Position numbers and translations under genes: made by a program
Notes under the pieces: generated by a model
Seen by the model: only the letters and a program-made list of their open reading frames with translations
What the model was told of the DNA's origin: nothing
Database searches by the model: none
Shown here: positions 24,742 to 32,675 of the stretch, one piece after another
Layout of the letters: each line of letters starts with the position of its first letter
Numbering within the stretch: position 1 is the stretch's first letter
From: Acetothermia bacterium 64_32
GTDB lineage: Bacteria > Bipolaricaulota > Bipolaricaulia > Bipolaricaulales > Bipolaricaulaceae
Reading direction: 5' to 3'
Length of the DNA: 46,573 nt
Assembly (NCBI GenBank): GCA_001508155.1
Contig: LGFI01000016.1
Location: 1-46,573 of the forward strand

Positions 24742-26106
24742 CTACTCCTGCACCACCAGTTCCTCTCCAAGTTCACCCTTCAGCCTCTGGATCAGGTTCT
24801 CTAGAGCCGCTTGGGGAGACAGGGCCCCCACCTCCACCGGTACTATGGCGTCCCTGAACAAGGCGTCCCAGTAAAATGGGGCACTAGGATGGTTAGGGCT
24901 AAATCGGGAGAACGGAGCGCATAGTTCGGATACCCGTTTGGCATGCCTATCACCCGCATAAGGCTCATAAGAAAGCTGGGACTGACGGATGGCTAGGTGC
25001 CCGGACCCGATGGCATGATCGGTATTTAGGTCCACCGCTGAGGCCAAGGTCACCACCAAGAACGCGAGTTCAGGATGCCGGGAGGCAGCGGTGATCAAGT
25101 GCACCACGGGGTGAGAAACCGAAACGGGTTCCCCTCCCGGCTGGGCAGCCGGTATGGGGGCAAACCCCACATTATCCCATAGATAATCCTCGCTTTTATT
25201 ATAAGGATCGCGCTGCCACTCGGCCCAGTTCCAGGAGCCACCGGTGAGGAAGATGCCCACTTGGCCGTCGGAGAAAGAGGAGTGGATCTCAGGCCAGGAG
25301 ATCTGGGACATGGCCCCAGGGGTTAGCCCCAGGTCCACCAAGCGCTTGATGAAATTCAACGTATCAAGCACAGCGGACTTGTCCAAGACCAGCTTTCCGG
25401 TCTCCGGGTCCTGGAGCGTCCCGCCAAAATCGTAGACAAACTGGAACCAGTCTGTCCCTGGGGTGGGGCGGTGCCAGACAGCATACCCTTCCTCCACCAC
25501 ACCTGCCTCGACCAGCTTCTGGCCGATGTCCACTATGTCGTCCAGCGTGAACTCTCCGGCTATCACCCGCTCGGGGATGGATTCGATGAACTCTTCGGAG
25601 TAACCGGCCACTCGAAGCAGGTCTTTTCGGAAGTAGAAGCCACGGGCTTCGGTGTCCTGAGGTATACCCCAAATCTGCCCCTTATAGGTGCAGGATTCCC
25701 AAAGGGCGGGGAAGAAGTCTTCGTACACCTCGGGATACTTTGCGATCAGGTCATCAAGCGGGATTATGTACCCGGCTTCCGCATAGGGTCCGATGTCCTC
25801 ATGCCCAGTCACGATGATATCTGCGATCTTCTCTGGATCCCCGGTTTGAAGAGCGAGGAGGTTGTTGCGCTTGTAGTCAGCCCAGGTGGTAGTATCAAAA
25901 GTCGCCTCGATCTTCACGCGGACATCCGCGCCCACTACAGCCAGATACTTGTTCAGTCGCTCCACCGCGGCTTCCAGGTTAAGCTTACGGGTGATGGACG
26001 GATCGTCCGGCCCTACGGTCCAAGCCTTTATCACGATCTCCTGCTGAGCAAACCCACACAACCCAAGAAGGGTCACCAGCCCGATCACTAGTATCCATTG
26101 CTTCAT
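24742..26106 (-). CDS. ABC sugar-type substrate-binding protein, importer 2
   Basis: 454-aa extracellular solute-binding protein with signal peptide (MKQWILVIGLVTLLGLCGFAQQ), IIVTGHEDIGPYAEAGYI and FLTGGSWNWAEW segments typical of CUT1 receptors. The nearby GDPD gene recalls ugp loci for glycerol-3-phosphate diesters, but the pairing could also be fortuitous. GGAGGAGG precedes ATG 26106. This gene looks less GC-rich than its neighbours. Confidence 0.92.
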   Translation of the reverse strand: MKQWILVIGLVTLLGLCGFAQQEIVIKAWTVGPDDPSITRKLNLEAAVERLNKYLAVVGADVRVKIEATFDTTTWADYKRNNLLALQTGDPEKIADIIVTGHEDIGPYAEAGYIIPLDDLIAKYPEVYEDFFPALWESCTYKGQIWGIPQDTEARGFYFRKDLLRVAGYSEEFIESIPERVIAGEFTLDDIVDIGQKLVEAGVVEEGYAVWHRPTPGTDWFQFVYDFGGTLQDPETGKLVLDKSAVLDTLNFIKRLVDLGLTPGAMSQISWPEIHSSFSDGQVGIFLTGGSWNWAEWQRDPYNKSEDYLWDNVGFAPIPAAQPGGEPVSVSHPVVHLITAASRHPELAFLVVTLASAVDLNTDHAIGSGHLAIRQSQLSYEPYAGDRHAKRVSELCAPFSRFSPNHPSAPFYWDALFRDAIVPVEVGALSPQAALENLIQRLKGELGEELVVQE

Positions 26107-26189
26107 GTTACACCTCCTCCAGCACTGAAACGATGTCTTCCTTTACCCTCAGTGTTTAATTTATGTCCCTCACATCACCTCCCACTATT

Positions 26190-26218
26190 ATTGTAGGGCT
26201 CCTACCTCTGCAAAACAA
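26190..26218 (-). promoter_or_regulatory. promoter of importer 2
   Basis: On the minus strand TTGTTT (26218-26213), 17 nt, TACAAT (26195-26190), located at the 3' end of the GDPD gene and about 85 nt upstream of the binding-protein start. The leader contains GGGAGG and ATTAAA stretches but no LacI-type palindrome that I can see. Confidence 0.5.
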
Positions 26219-26930
26219 GCGTTGAAGTCGGACCAGGCGGCATTCCCAACAGCCGACGGGCGAGGTCTGGGAGGTCTGTACACACCCCGTGCACCCCAGA
26301 AAGCCGCCCGATCCTCTTGAGCACGGAAGCCTGCTCTTCGTGCCACAGGATTACGCCCACTCCTGCCTCCTGGGCCTGTCTTACTAGTGTGGCGTTCACC
26401 TGGGCTACCGGGTCTGAGAGACTATCCCAGCATAGGTGCACGTAACCGGCCCCCGCCCGAACCGCTTTTCCTACCGGGTCGTCCAGTCCCCTTACAAGGA
26501 GCGAGGTGGCCGCTTTCGGAACTCGGGCTTTCACCTGGCTTAAGGTGCCGGGCTCGGTGGAACCAACAATCACCCCATCGAGCTCCCGCACCTGCCTGGC
26601 CACCCCAGGTACGGCCCTGGGATCCTTCACGTCCAGGTACACCTGCACCTTGCCTTGCAGGAGGTCCAGGGCCTCCTCCAGGGAAAGCAGGGGCTCGCCG
26701 TTTTTGAGCCTGACTTCGGAAAGTTCCTCCCAGGTGAGCTCGGCCACTTGTCCTTGGCCGGTGGTGGTGCGGTTCAGCGTAGCGTCATGGAGCACAAGAG
26801 GCCTTCCGTCACGGGTAGCCCGAACGTCGATCTCCACCCGATCTGCCCCCAAGCGCCAGGCGAGCTCCAATGCCTGGCGCGAGTTCTCAAGCACATAGCC
26901 CGATGCACCTCGATGTGCGATGACCTCCAT
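26202..26930 (-). CDS. glycerophosphodiester phosphodiesterase (UgpQ-like)
   Basis: 242 aa TIM-barrel GDPD enzyme, apparently cytosolic (no signal peptide). Catalytic residues are evident: HRGASGYVLENS (His6, Arg7, Glu15), EIDVRATRDGRPLVLHDATLNRTT (metal Glu/Asp and second His). It hydrolyses glycerophosphodiesters to glycerol-3-phosphate and an alcohol. It lies between lacI and importer 2, with its own consensus promoter. Confidence 0.94.
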   Translation of the reverse strand: MEVIAHRGASGYVLENSRQALELAWRLGADRVEIDVRATRDGRPLVLHDATLNRTTTGQGQVAELTWEELSEVRLKNGEPLLSLEEALDLLQGKVQVYLDVKDPRAVPGVARQVRELDGVIVGSTEPGTLSQVKARVPKAATSLLVRGLDDPVGKAVRAGAGYVHLCWDSLSDPVAQVNATLVRQAQEAGVGVILWHEEQASVLKRIGRLSGVHGVCTDLPDLARRLLGMPPGPTSTLVLQR

Positions 26931-26939
26931 CCCTGCCCC

Positions 26940-26985
26940 CGCAAACGATTGAAAAATTATAACACCGGAAAACTGGGAGTGTCAA
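26940..26985 (-). promoter_or_regulatory. consensus promoter of GDPD gene, possible operator
   Basis: On the minus strand TTGACA (26985-26980), 18 nt, TATAAT (26961-26956): both boxes match the sigma-70 consensus exactly. TTGACA includes the lacI stop codon. Downstream, GCAAACGATTGA (plus strand, 26941-26952) is an imperfect palindrome near +1 and shares CGCAAA with the LacI-type operators, a weak candidate site. Confidence 0.75.
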
Positions 26986-27992
26986 GACCTGGGAGGGGCG
27001 GTGGTGCTGCGCACCACGAGCTTGGGGGTAAGAAGCCGGTAAAGCCGACGGGTTTTCCCCCCCTCCAGGGCGGAAAGCAGCCACTCGGCGGCGATTTTTC
27101 CCATGTCGAACGAAGGCTGGGCCACGGTGGTGAGCCGGATCCGGGGGAGGGCGGCGTAGGAGATGTCATCGTAGCCCACCACCGAGAGCTCCTCCGGGAC
27201 CTCAATCCCCAGCTCGTCCGCCGCCTGCAGCACCCCCAAGGCCACCACGTCGTTGGCGGCGAATACCGCAGTGGGGCGGTCCTTGCTCGCAAGGAGCCGG
27301 CGGGCAGCCCGATGCCCGGCTGCTTGCGTGAAGTCGGAGAAGATGATCCACTCGTCCCGGATGGGGATCCCCCGCTCGTCCAGGACGGCCTCATAGGCGG
27401 CCAGCCGGTCCACACATGACTGGACGTCCGGCGGCCCCCCGATGAAACCTATCCGCCGATGCCCCAGCTCCACCAGGTGCTCCACCGCCAGCCTCCCTCC
27501 CAGCCGGTCGTCCACCCCCACATAAGGGGCGTTCACCACCTGGGAGGCGCGCGATACCAGCACAAAAGGGGTCTTGGAGCGGGCGATGGCCTTGATGTAG
27601 GGGTCTTCGGCGGTGACCGAGGTGAGGATGAGCCCGTCCACCCGCTTGCGCCGCAGAAGCCCGATGTAGCTCCGCTCCCGGTCGGGGTCCTCCTCGGTGT
27701 TGCACAGGATGACCCCATACCCCCGGGCGTGGGCCCCCTCCCCCACCCCCCGGGTGACCTCGGCGAAGAAAGGGTTCGTGATGTCCGGGATCACCAGGCC
27801 GATCGCCCCGGAGGCGCCCTTCACCAGGCCCCGCGCCAGCTCGTTCCGCTCGTACCCCAGCTCCTCGGCGATCCGGCGGATCCTGGCTTTCGTCTCCTCC
27901 CGGATCAAGGGGGAGTCGTTCAGGGCACGGGAAACGGTGGACGGGGATACCCCCGCGGCCCGGGCCACGTCCTTTATCGTCACCATACCCAT
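26982..27992 (-). CDS. LacI-family transcriptional regulator
   Basis: 336 aa: N-terminal helix-turn-helix MVTIKDVARAAGVSPSTVSRAL with the hinge helix, then a periplasmic-binding-like sensor domain (GLVIPDITNPFFAEVTRGV, GYDDISYAALPRIRLTTVAQP). I start at ATG 27992, which has AAGGGAGA at the right distance; longer frames add non-conserved residues. A 14-bp palindrome lies just upstream and on the importer 1 promoter, so it probably represses both. The effector is unknown. Confidence 0.94.
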   Translation of the reverse strand: MGMVTIKDVARAAGVSPSTVSRALNDSPLIREETKARIRRIAEELGYERNELARGLVKGASGAIGLVIPDITNPFFAEVTRGVGEGAHARGYGVILCNTEEDPDRERSYIGLLRRKRVDGLILTSVTAEDPYIKAIARSKTPFVLVSRASQVVNAPYVGVDDRLGGRLAVEHLVELGHRRIGFIGGPPDVQSCVDRLAAYEAVLDERGIPIRDEWIIFSDFTQAAGHRAARRLLASKDRPTAVFAANDVVALGVLQAADELGIEVPEELSVVGYDDISYAALPRIRLTTVAQPSFDMGKIAAEWLLSALEGGKTRRLYRLLTPKLVVRSTTAPPRS

Positions 27993-28012
27993 AGATTCTC
28001 CCTTGTAACCCC

Positions 28013-28026
28013 TGCTTGCGCAAACA
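28013..28026. promoter_or_regulatory. LacI-type operator upstream of lacI
   Basis: TGCTTGCGCAAACA is a near-perfect palindrome (core TTGCGCAA) that differs from the importer 1 operator TGTTTGCACAAACA at only two of 14 positions. It lies 20 nt upstream of the lacI start and 51 nt from the divergent flavodiiron gene, so it could control either or both. Confidence 0.7.
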
Positions 28027-28077
28027 CGGGGCTTTTCACCAGGGCCGATTTGTGGTAGAAGTAGAAGGAGGTGGAAG

Positions 28078-29259
28078 GTGGACTGCGAGGTCAGGCCCGG
28101 CATACACTGGGTGGGGGTGAACGATCGGGCTACAGACCTGTTCGAGGGCCTGTGGCCCCTGCCAGGCGGGGTGAGCTATAACTCCTATCTTGTGGTGGGG
28201 GAGAAGGTCGCCCTGATCGACTCCGTCAAGGCACAATTTTCCGAGGAGCTGGTGGAAAACATCTCCCGGGTGGTGGATCCCGGGAGGATCGATTTCCTGG
28301 TGGTGAACCACATGGAGCCGGACCACTCCGGGGCCCTCCCCCTCCTCAGGCGGCTTGCCCGTGGGGCCGAGGTCCTCTGTACCCCGGCGGCCGTGCCCAT
28401 GCTGGCCCGCTTCTACGGGATCGACCAGGGGGTGCGGGCCGTGGAGGACGGAAGCGAGCTCGATCTGGGCGGAAAACGACTGCAGTTCTATCACATCCCG
28501 TTTGTGCACTGGCCGGAGACCATGGCCACGTTTGAGGAGACGCAAGGGGTGCTTTTTTCCTGTGACGCCTTCGGGGGGTTCCAGGCCCTGGACGGGGTGC
28601 TCTACGACGATCAGGTCGACGTGGCCGCCTACGAGGACGAGATCCTCAGGTACTTTTCCAACATCGTGGGCATGCACACCCGGCCGGTCCTGCGGGCCAT
28701 TGAAAGGCTCGCGGGGCTGCAAGTCCGGGTGATCGCCCCCTCCCACGGGCTCATCTGGAGGGGGAACCCCGGGCACATCGTGGACCTTTATGCCCGCTGG
28801 GCGCGGATGGAGGGGCGGGCCGAGGTGACGCTGGTCTACGGGTCCATGTACGGGCACACCCGGAGGATGGCCGAGGCGGTGGCCCGGGGGGTGCGGAAGG
28901 AAGGCGTGCCGGTGCTGGTGCTGGACGCCTCCCGGGTCCACGTAAGCTACCTCATCAGGGAGGCCTGGAAGCGGAAGGGGCTCATCCTGGGGGCCCCCAC
29001 CTACGACGGCGGGATCTTCCCCCCCTTGGAGCAGCTTCTGCGGATGCTGCAGCGCAAGCGACTTAAAGGGCGGGTGGTGGGGTGCTTCGGCTCCTACGGC
29101 TGGCATGGGGGCGCGGTGGGGAGGCTCGCCTCCCGGGCCGGGGAGCTGGGCTGGAAGGTGGTGGGGGAGGCGGGCTTCCAGGGCGCCCCCACCCCGGAAG
29201 ACCTGGCGGCCGGGGAGGAGCTGGGCAGGGAGGTGGCCCGGCATGTGCGGGAAGGCTGA
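28078..29259 (+). CDS. flavodiiron protein (FprA/ROO family)
   Basis: 393 aa. The N-terminal MBL-like diiron domain has the HMEPDHSG ligand motif (HxExDH, about residue 80) and later His/Asp ligands (CDAFGG, SHGLIWRGNP); the C-terminal flavodoxin domain begins at VTLVYGSMYGHTRRMAEAV with the FMN phosphate loop. Such proteins reduce O2 to water or NO to N2O in the cytosol of anaerobes. Start GTG 28078 follows AAGGAGGTGGAAG. It overlaps the Met-sulfoxide reductase gene, consistent with oxidative-stress defence. Confidence 0.95.
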   Translation: MDCEVRPGIHWVGVNDRATDLFEGLWPLPGGVSYNSYLVVGEKVALIDSVKAQFSEELVENISRVVDPGRIDFLVVNHMEPDHSGALPLLRRLARGAEVLCTPAAVPMLARFYGIDQGVRAVEDGSELDLGGKRLQFYHIPFVHWPETMATFEETQGVLFSCDAFGGFQALDGVLYDDQVDVAAYEDEILRYFSNIVGMHTRPVLRAIERLAGLQVRVIAPSHGLIWRGNPGHIVDLYARWARMEGRAEVTLVYGSMYGHTRRMAEAVARGVRKEGVPVLVLDASRVHVSYLIREAWKRKGLILGAPTYDGGIFPPLEQLLRMLQRKRLKGRVVGCFGSYGWHGGAVGRLASRAGELGWKVVGEAGFQGAPTPEDLAAGEELGREVARHVREG

Positions 29260-29707
29260 GGTCAACTACAAGGCGCTCCTTGACGAGATCAGGGCCGCCC
29301 TGGCCGGAAAAGCCCCCCTGGAGGGGGTGGTGGACGTCCTCTCGCAGCTGCCCCACTACTCCTGGGTGGGGATCTATCTTGTGCGGGGAAAGGAACTCGT
29401 GCTCGGCCCCTGGAGGGGGCCTGAGGCCACGGGGCACGTGCGCATTCCTTTAGGGGTGGGGATCTGCGGGGCGGCGGCCGCTTCAGGAAAAACCGAGGTG
29501 GTGGACGACGTTTCCTCCGACCCCAGGTACCTGGCCTGCTTCCCCTCCACCCGGGCGGAGATCGTGGTGCCCATCAAGGAGGGGGAGCGGGTGCTGGGGG
29601 AGATAGACATCGACTCGGACCTGCCCGCCGCTTTTTCCCATGAGGACAAGGCTTTCCTGGAGGAGGTGGCGCGGCTTTTGGCCCCGGCACTGAAGGAGGG
29701 GGGATGA
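29243..29707 (+). CDS. msrC: free methionine-(R)-sulfoxide reductase (GAF domain)
   Basis: 154 aa, a single GAF domain of the fRMsr type: WVGIYLVRGKELVLGPWRGP, GICGAAAASGKTEVVDDVS with a conserved Cys, YLACFPSTRAEIVVPI with the second, GEIDIDSD. It reduces free methionine-R-sulfoxide in the cytosol. Start ATG 29243 gives a 17-nt overlap with the flavodiiron gene; no better start is near. Confidence 0.9.
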   Translation: MCGKAEVNYKALLDEIRAALAGKAPLEGVVDVLSQLPHYSWVGIYLVRGKELVLGPWRGPEATGHVRIPLGVGICGAAAASGKTEVVDDVSSDPRYLACFPSTRAEIVVPIKEGERVLGEIDIDSDLPAAFSHEDKAFLEEVARLLAPALKEGG

Positions 29708-30081
29708 ACTGGCGCAGGAAGGTGGAAAGGGAGTATCTGGAGGCGGACCAGGAGTTCGCGGAGCAGGTCCTGCCGGTGGGGTCGGTGGACCTGTCCTCCT
29801 TCGGCCTCATCGCCGATGCCACCCGGTACCTCTTGGTGGAGGAGCGGGGGGAGGTGCACATCCGGCCGGAGACGGTCTCCCTCAAGGAGGTGCTCACCTC
29901 CCTGGCCCGGGGGGGGAGCCAGGTGAACGAAAGGGACGCGGCCCAGGCGGTTGCGAGGTTCGCCGCCCTCTGGGAGGAGAAGATCAGGGCCAAGGGGAAG
30001 TGGGAGGAGCTGGTGGCGGCGGCCCGGGCCGCCGGGGAGATAAAAAGCCCCCAAAAGCGGCGCGGCTGGTTCCGCAGGTGA
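29704..30081 (+). CDS. small protein of unknown function
   Basis: 125 aa, highly charged, no membrane segment or signal. Predominantly helical with a basic C-terminus (SPQKRRGWFRR). ATGA overlap with msrC and a 1-nt (TGATG) junction with the ATPase gene place it firmly in this operon. I recognise no domain. The real reading is supported by the overlaps and by the absence of any competing frame. Confidence 0.7.
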   Translation: MNWRRKVEREYLEADQEFAEQVLPVGSVDLSSFGLIADATRYLLVEERGEVHIRPETVSLKEVLTSLARGGSQVNERDAAQAVARFAALWEEKIRAKGKWEELVAAARAAGEIKSPQKRRGWFRR

Positions 30082-30848
30082 TGCCCAGGATAACCCTTAA
30101 GGGCTTGGAGAAGAGGTTCGGAAACACGGTCGCCGTCCAGGACCTTTCCTGCGAGATCGAAGACCGGGAGCTGTTCGTGGTGGTGGGGCCCACCGCCTGC
30201 GGGAAGACCACCCTCCTGCGCCTCATCGCCGGGCTCCTTCGCCCCGACCGGGGTGAGATCCTGTTCGACGGGGAAAGGATGAACGAGGTCCCCCCGCCCC
30301 AACGGGGCGTGAGGATGGTGTTCCAAGGCCAGGATTATGCCCTGTTCCCCCACCTTGCCATCTACCGCGAGCGAAGCTGGTCCAACCTGTCATTCCCCCT
30401 CAGGCTCCGAGGGGGGACCTGGGAGGCCATCCGGGACCGGGTGGGTAAGGTCACCCAGAGGATGGGGATAAAAAGGGAGCTGTTTCCCAGGAAACCAGGC
30501 CAGCTTTCAGAAGGGCAAAAGCAGCGGGTGGCCCTGGGGAAGGCGATGGTGCTCCCTCCCAAGGTCCTTTTGCTTGACGAGCCGCTTGCGCACCTTGACC
30601 CCCCGGCCCGGGCCCGGGCCAGGGAAGAACTCAGGCGGCTTCACGAGGAGCTCGGGGCGACCACGATCCACGTGACCCACGACCTGGCGGAGGCGTTCCT
30701 TTTGGCGGACCGGGTGGCGGTTATGCTGGAGGGGCACTTCGTGCAGACGGGAACCCCAAAGGACATCAGGAACCACCCGAAGAACGCATTCGTCGCTGAC
30801 TTTGTGCGGAGCTACGAGGATTCCCTGCGCCGGGCCTTCTCCAACTGA
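30081..30848 (+). CDS. orphan ABC transporter ATPase with LSEGQ signature
   Basis: 255 aa: Walker A GPTACGKTT, signature LSEGQKQRVAL (Glu replaces the first Gly of LSGGQ), Walker B LLLDEPLAHLD, H-loop THD. Closest in style to CUT1/spermidine importer ATPases but without the C-terminal TOBE domain. No permease is adjacent; it is last in the flavodiiron operon. It may serve transporters elsewhere. Its stop abuts that of the convergent uridine-kinase gene with no base between (TGATCA). Confidence 0.9.
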   Translation: MPRITLKGLEKRFGNTVAVQDLSCEIEDRELFVVVGPTACGKTTLLRLIAGLLRPDRGEILFDGERMNEVPPPQRGVRMVFQGQDYALFPHLAIYRERSWSNLSFPLRLRGGTWEAIRDRVGKVTQRMGIKRELFPRKPGQLSEGQKQRVALGKAMVLPPKVLLLDEPLAHLDPPARARAREELRRLHEELGATTIHVTHDLAEAFLLADRVAVMLEGHFVQTGTPKDIRNHPKNAFVADFVRSYEDSLRRAFSN

Positions 30849-32306
30849 TCACTCATTGTGAGGGATTCGTAGGGTGCTTCCGCCGATGAACTCCCGCACC
30901 AGGTGGTCCCCGGGGATGAGGGCGTGATCCTGGGTCTCCCAGATGGTAAGCCCGGCCACCGACCTGAAGAGCTCGGAAATCCGGCGGTAGCGGATGCGGG
31001 CGTCCAAAAAGGAGCTATAGGGCTCAAGCTCCTCCGGGTGAGGCCAGATCCCGTCCGGCACAAAATAGGGCTTCAGCACCGGAAGGTCGAACGGCATCCC
31101 CCCGTTTATCAGGTGGTCCGCCAGGCCCATCAGGGGGATGATGGAAAACAGCTCCCCGGCCCGCACGTAGTGCCAGTGAAGCAAGGTCTGAAGCGGCGGG
31201 TGGTTGCGGTGCTGGGCGTCCCTGAGCATCCGCCGCAGGAGCCGCACGTCCGTGAACTGGGTAAGCCGCTCGCTCGTCCCGTCCCCCTCGTACAGCATGT
31301 TCGCCGCCTCGATGTACAGGCGGAACATGGCCTCCTTGGGGATGCCGGAGGTCAGGGGGGGATAGAAGCCGTGCAGGCAGTCGAGGAGCAGTAGCTGGTC
31401 CTTCCGAAGCCGTACGGGCTTTGTGCCCACGTGCGTCCCCTCCTTGAAGCTATAGATGGGCTTTTCCACGGTATCGCCGGCGAGGAGGGCCTTGAGATGC
31501 CGGTTGATGGTCTGGATGTCCAGGGCCTCCGGGGTCTCGAAGTTGCGGTCGTTCAGCCAGTCGGTGGGGTGCTCCACCACCGGCCAGAAGTAATCGTCCA
31601 GGTTCAGCATGAGGAAGGAAAGCCCCTCCCGGGAGAGCCGCTGGGTGAGCTTCACCGTGGTGGTGGTCTTCCCGGAGGAGGAGGGGCCGGAGATCCAGAT
31701 CATCCTGAGCTCGTCCCCGGCCTCGATCCTGGCCAGCACCTTCCTGGCCGCCTCGTCCAAAGATCGTTCGTACACCTCGGTGGCGGCCTCCACCAGCTCA
31801 GGCAGCCTCCCCGAGCGCACGATCTCGTTCAGCCCCTCGATGGTGTGGCAGCCGCGGGCCCGGTTCCAAGAGAGGATCTCCTCGTGCCAGGGGGTGGGGT
31901 AGCCGTTCCCCACGAACTGGTCCATGGTGAGCTCCCCGGCCCGCACCCAGTACTTGCCCCACCGCCAGCACTCGTAGGCGTCCGCCACCGTCACAAACCC
32001 AAAGCTCCGGAGCACGTGGATCACCGTGTCCTGGATCTCCTCGATGGTGGGGGGGAAGTTGGCGATCCAGTGGCGGGGGTCACGGTTCAAGGTGGCCACC
32101 ACGATGTCGGAGAGGAACTCGGCCAGGTGTTCGTCGTCCCCGCAGGCCTGGAAAAGCCGGTCGTTCACCCCTGGCAGGTGGTCCAGGGAAAAGCCGCCCA
32201 CGGAGCGGGCCGCCCGCAGGATGGCATGTGCGATCCGCCCCTGGTCAAAAGGGACCAGGGACCGGTCGCGCTTCCGCACCTTTCTGATCCTGTTCTGAAC
32301 GGCCAC
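30849..32306 (-). CDS. ATP-cone domain fused to uridine kinase-type P-loop kinase
   Basis: 485 aa. Residues about 8-105 are an ATP-cone (VRKRDRSLVPFDQGRIAHAIL, PTIEEIQDTVIHVLRSFGF, VADAYECWRWGKYW), the nucleotide-sensing module of ribonucleotide reductases and NrdR. From about 208 a uridine kinase/phosphoribulokinase-like domain follows: ISGPSSSGKTT (Walker A), LNLDDYF, LLLLDCLHGF. The fusion suggests a pyrimidine salvage kinase gated by ATP/dATP levels (inference). GTG 32306 lies 6 nt after a TATAAT box. Confidence 0.88.
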   Translation of the reverse strand: MAVQNRIRKVRKRDRSLVPFDQGRIAHAILRAARSVGGFSLDHLPGVNDRLFQACGDDEHLAEFLSDIVVATLNRDPRHWIANFPPTIEEIQDTVIHVLRSFGFVTVADAYECWRWGKYWVRAGELTMDQFVGNGYPTPWHEEILSWNRARGCHTIEGLNEIVRSGRLPELVEAATEVYERSLDEAARKVLARIEAGDELRMIWISGPSSSGKTTTTVKLTQRLSREGLSFLMLNLDDYFWPVVEHPTDWLNDRNFETPEALDIQTINRHLKALLAGDTVEKPIYSFKEGTHVGTKPVRLRKDQLLLLDCLHGFYPPLTSGIPKEAMFRLYIEAANMLYEGDGTSERLTQFTDVRLLRRMLRDAQHRNHPPLQTLLHWHYVRAGELFSIIPLMGLADHLINGGMPFDLPVLKPYFVPDGIWPHPEELEPYSSFLDARIRYRRISELFRSVAGLTIWETQDHALIPGDHLVREFIGGSTLRIPHNE

Positions 32307-32312
32307 GCTCGC

Positions 32313-32318
32313 ATTATA
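32313..32318 (-). promoter_or_regulatory. -10 box of uridine-kinase gene, leaderless
   Basis: On the minus strand TATAAT ends 6 nt before GTG 32306, so the mRNA would begin at the start codon. No convincing -35 box is seen at 17 nt. Confidence 0.5.
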
Positions 32319-32349
32319 GCAGGAAGGGGCGGCTCAAAAGGGGGAAAGT

Positions 32350-32355
32350 TAAAAT
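32350..32355 (+). promoter_or_regulatory. -10 box for the 32365 small-gene operon, leaderless
   Basis: TAAAAT lies 9 nt before ATG 32365 with no Shine-Dalgarno between. It is divergent from the uridine-kinase -10 box 31 nt away. Confidence 0.45.
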
Positions 32356-32364
32356 GATGGGGCG

Positions 32365-32580
32365 ATGAACGATACAAGCCCGGAAGCCCTGCAGGTGCAA
32401 CTGGAAGCCATAAGAAGGCTTCCACCGGAGGCCCGGCTCAGGCAGGGCCTGGAGCTTGCCTTCCTGGTGCGGGGGTACGGGCCCGTCATCCCGAGTATTC
32501 GGAGGATCGTGACAATCCGCCTGGTGCTGGGGGATGAGCTTTTCAGGCGGGTCTACCCCCACGTCCATATCCGGCCATGA
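32365..32580 (+). CDS. small protein of unknown function (71 aa)
   Basis: 71 residues, mixed helical, ending RRVYPHVHIRP. No known motif. Support comes from a good -10 box just upstream and an ATGA overlap with the next tiny frame, which itself overlaps the amidohydrolase gene. Confidence 0.55.
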   Translation: MNDTSPEALQVQLEAIRRLPPEARLRQGLELAFLVRGYGPVIPSIRRIVTIRLVLGDELFRRVYPHVHIRP

Positions 32581-32675
32581 ACCCTTTCGAACGGCCGCTG
32601 CGGGAGCTCGGTGTAAGGGAGCTTCTGGAAGAAGTGAAAAGAGAAGCTGAAAGGAGGCAAGGTGAAGGAGCTTAA
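32577..32675 (+). CDS. tiny charged protein (32 aa)
   Basis: A 32-codon frame starting at the ATGA junction with the 71-aa gene and running 14 nt into the M20 gene. The product is an Arg/Glu-rich amphipathic helix (RELGVRELLEEVKREAERRQ). The exact overlaps on both sides favour real coding, though a coupling leader for the M20 gene would look the same. Confidence 0.45.
   Translation: MNPFERPLRELGVRELLEEVKREAERRQGEGA

Noticed and set aside
28036-29265. 409-residue minus-strand frame
   Set aside because: Antisense shadow of the flavodiiron gene, which has clear catalytic motifs.
29374-30353. overlapping minus-strand frames across msrC and the 125-aa gene
   Set aside because: No start context or domain; the plus-strand genes form an overlapping operon with recognisable products.
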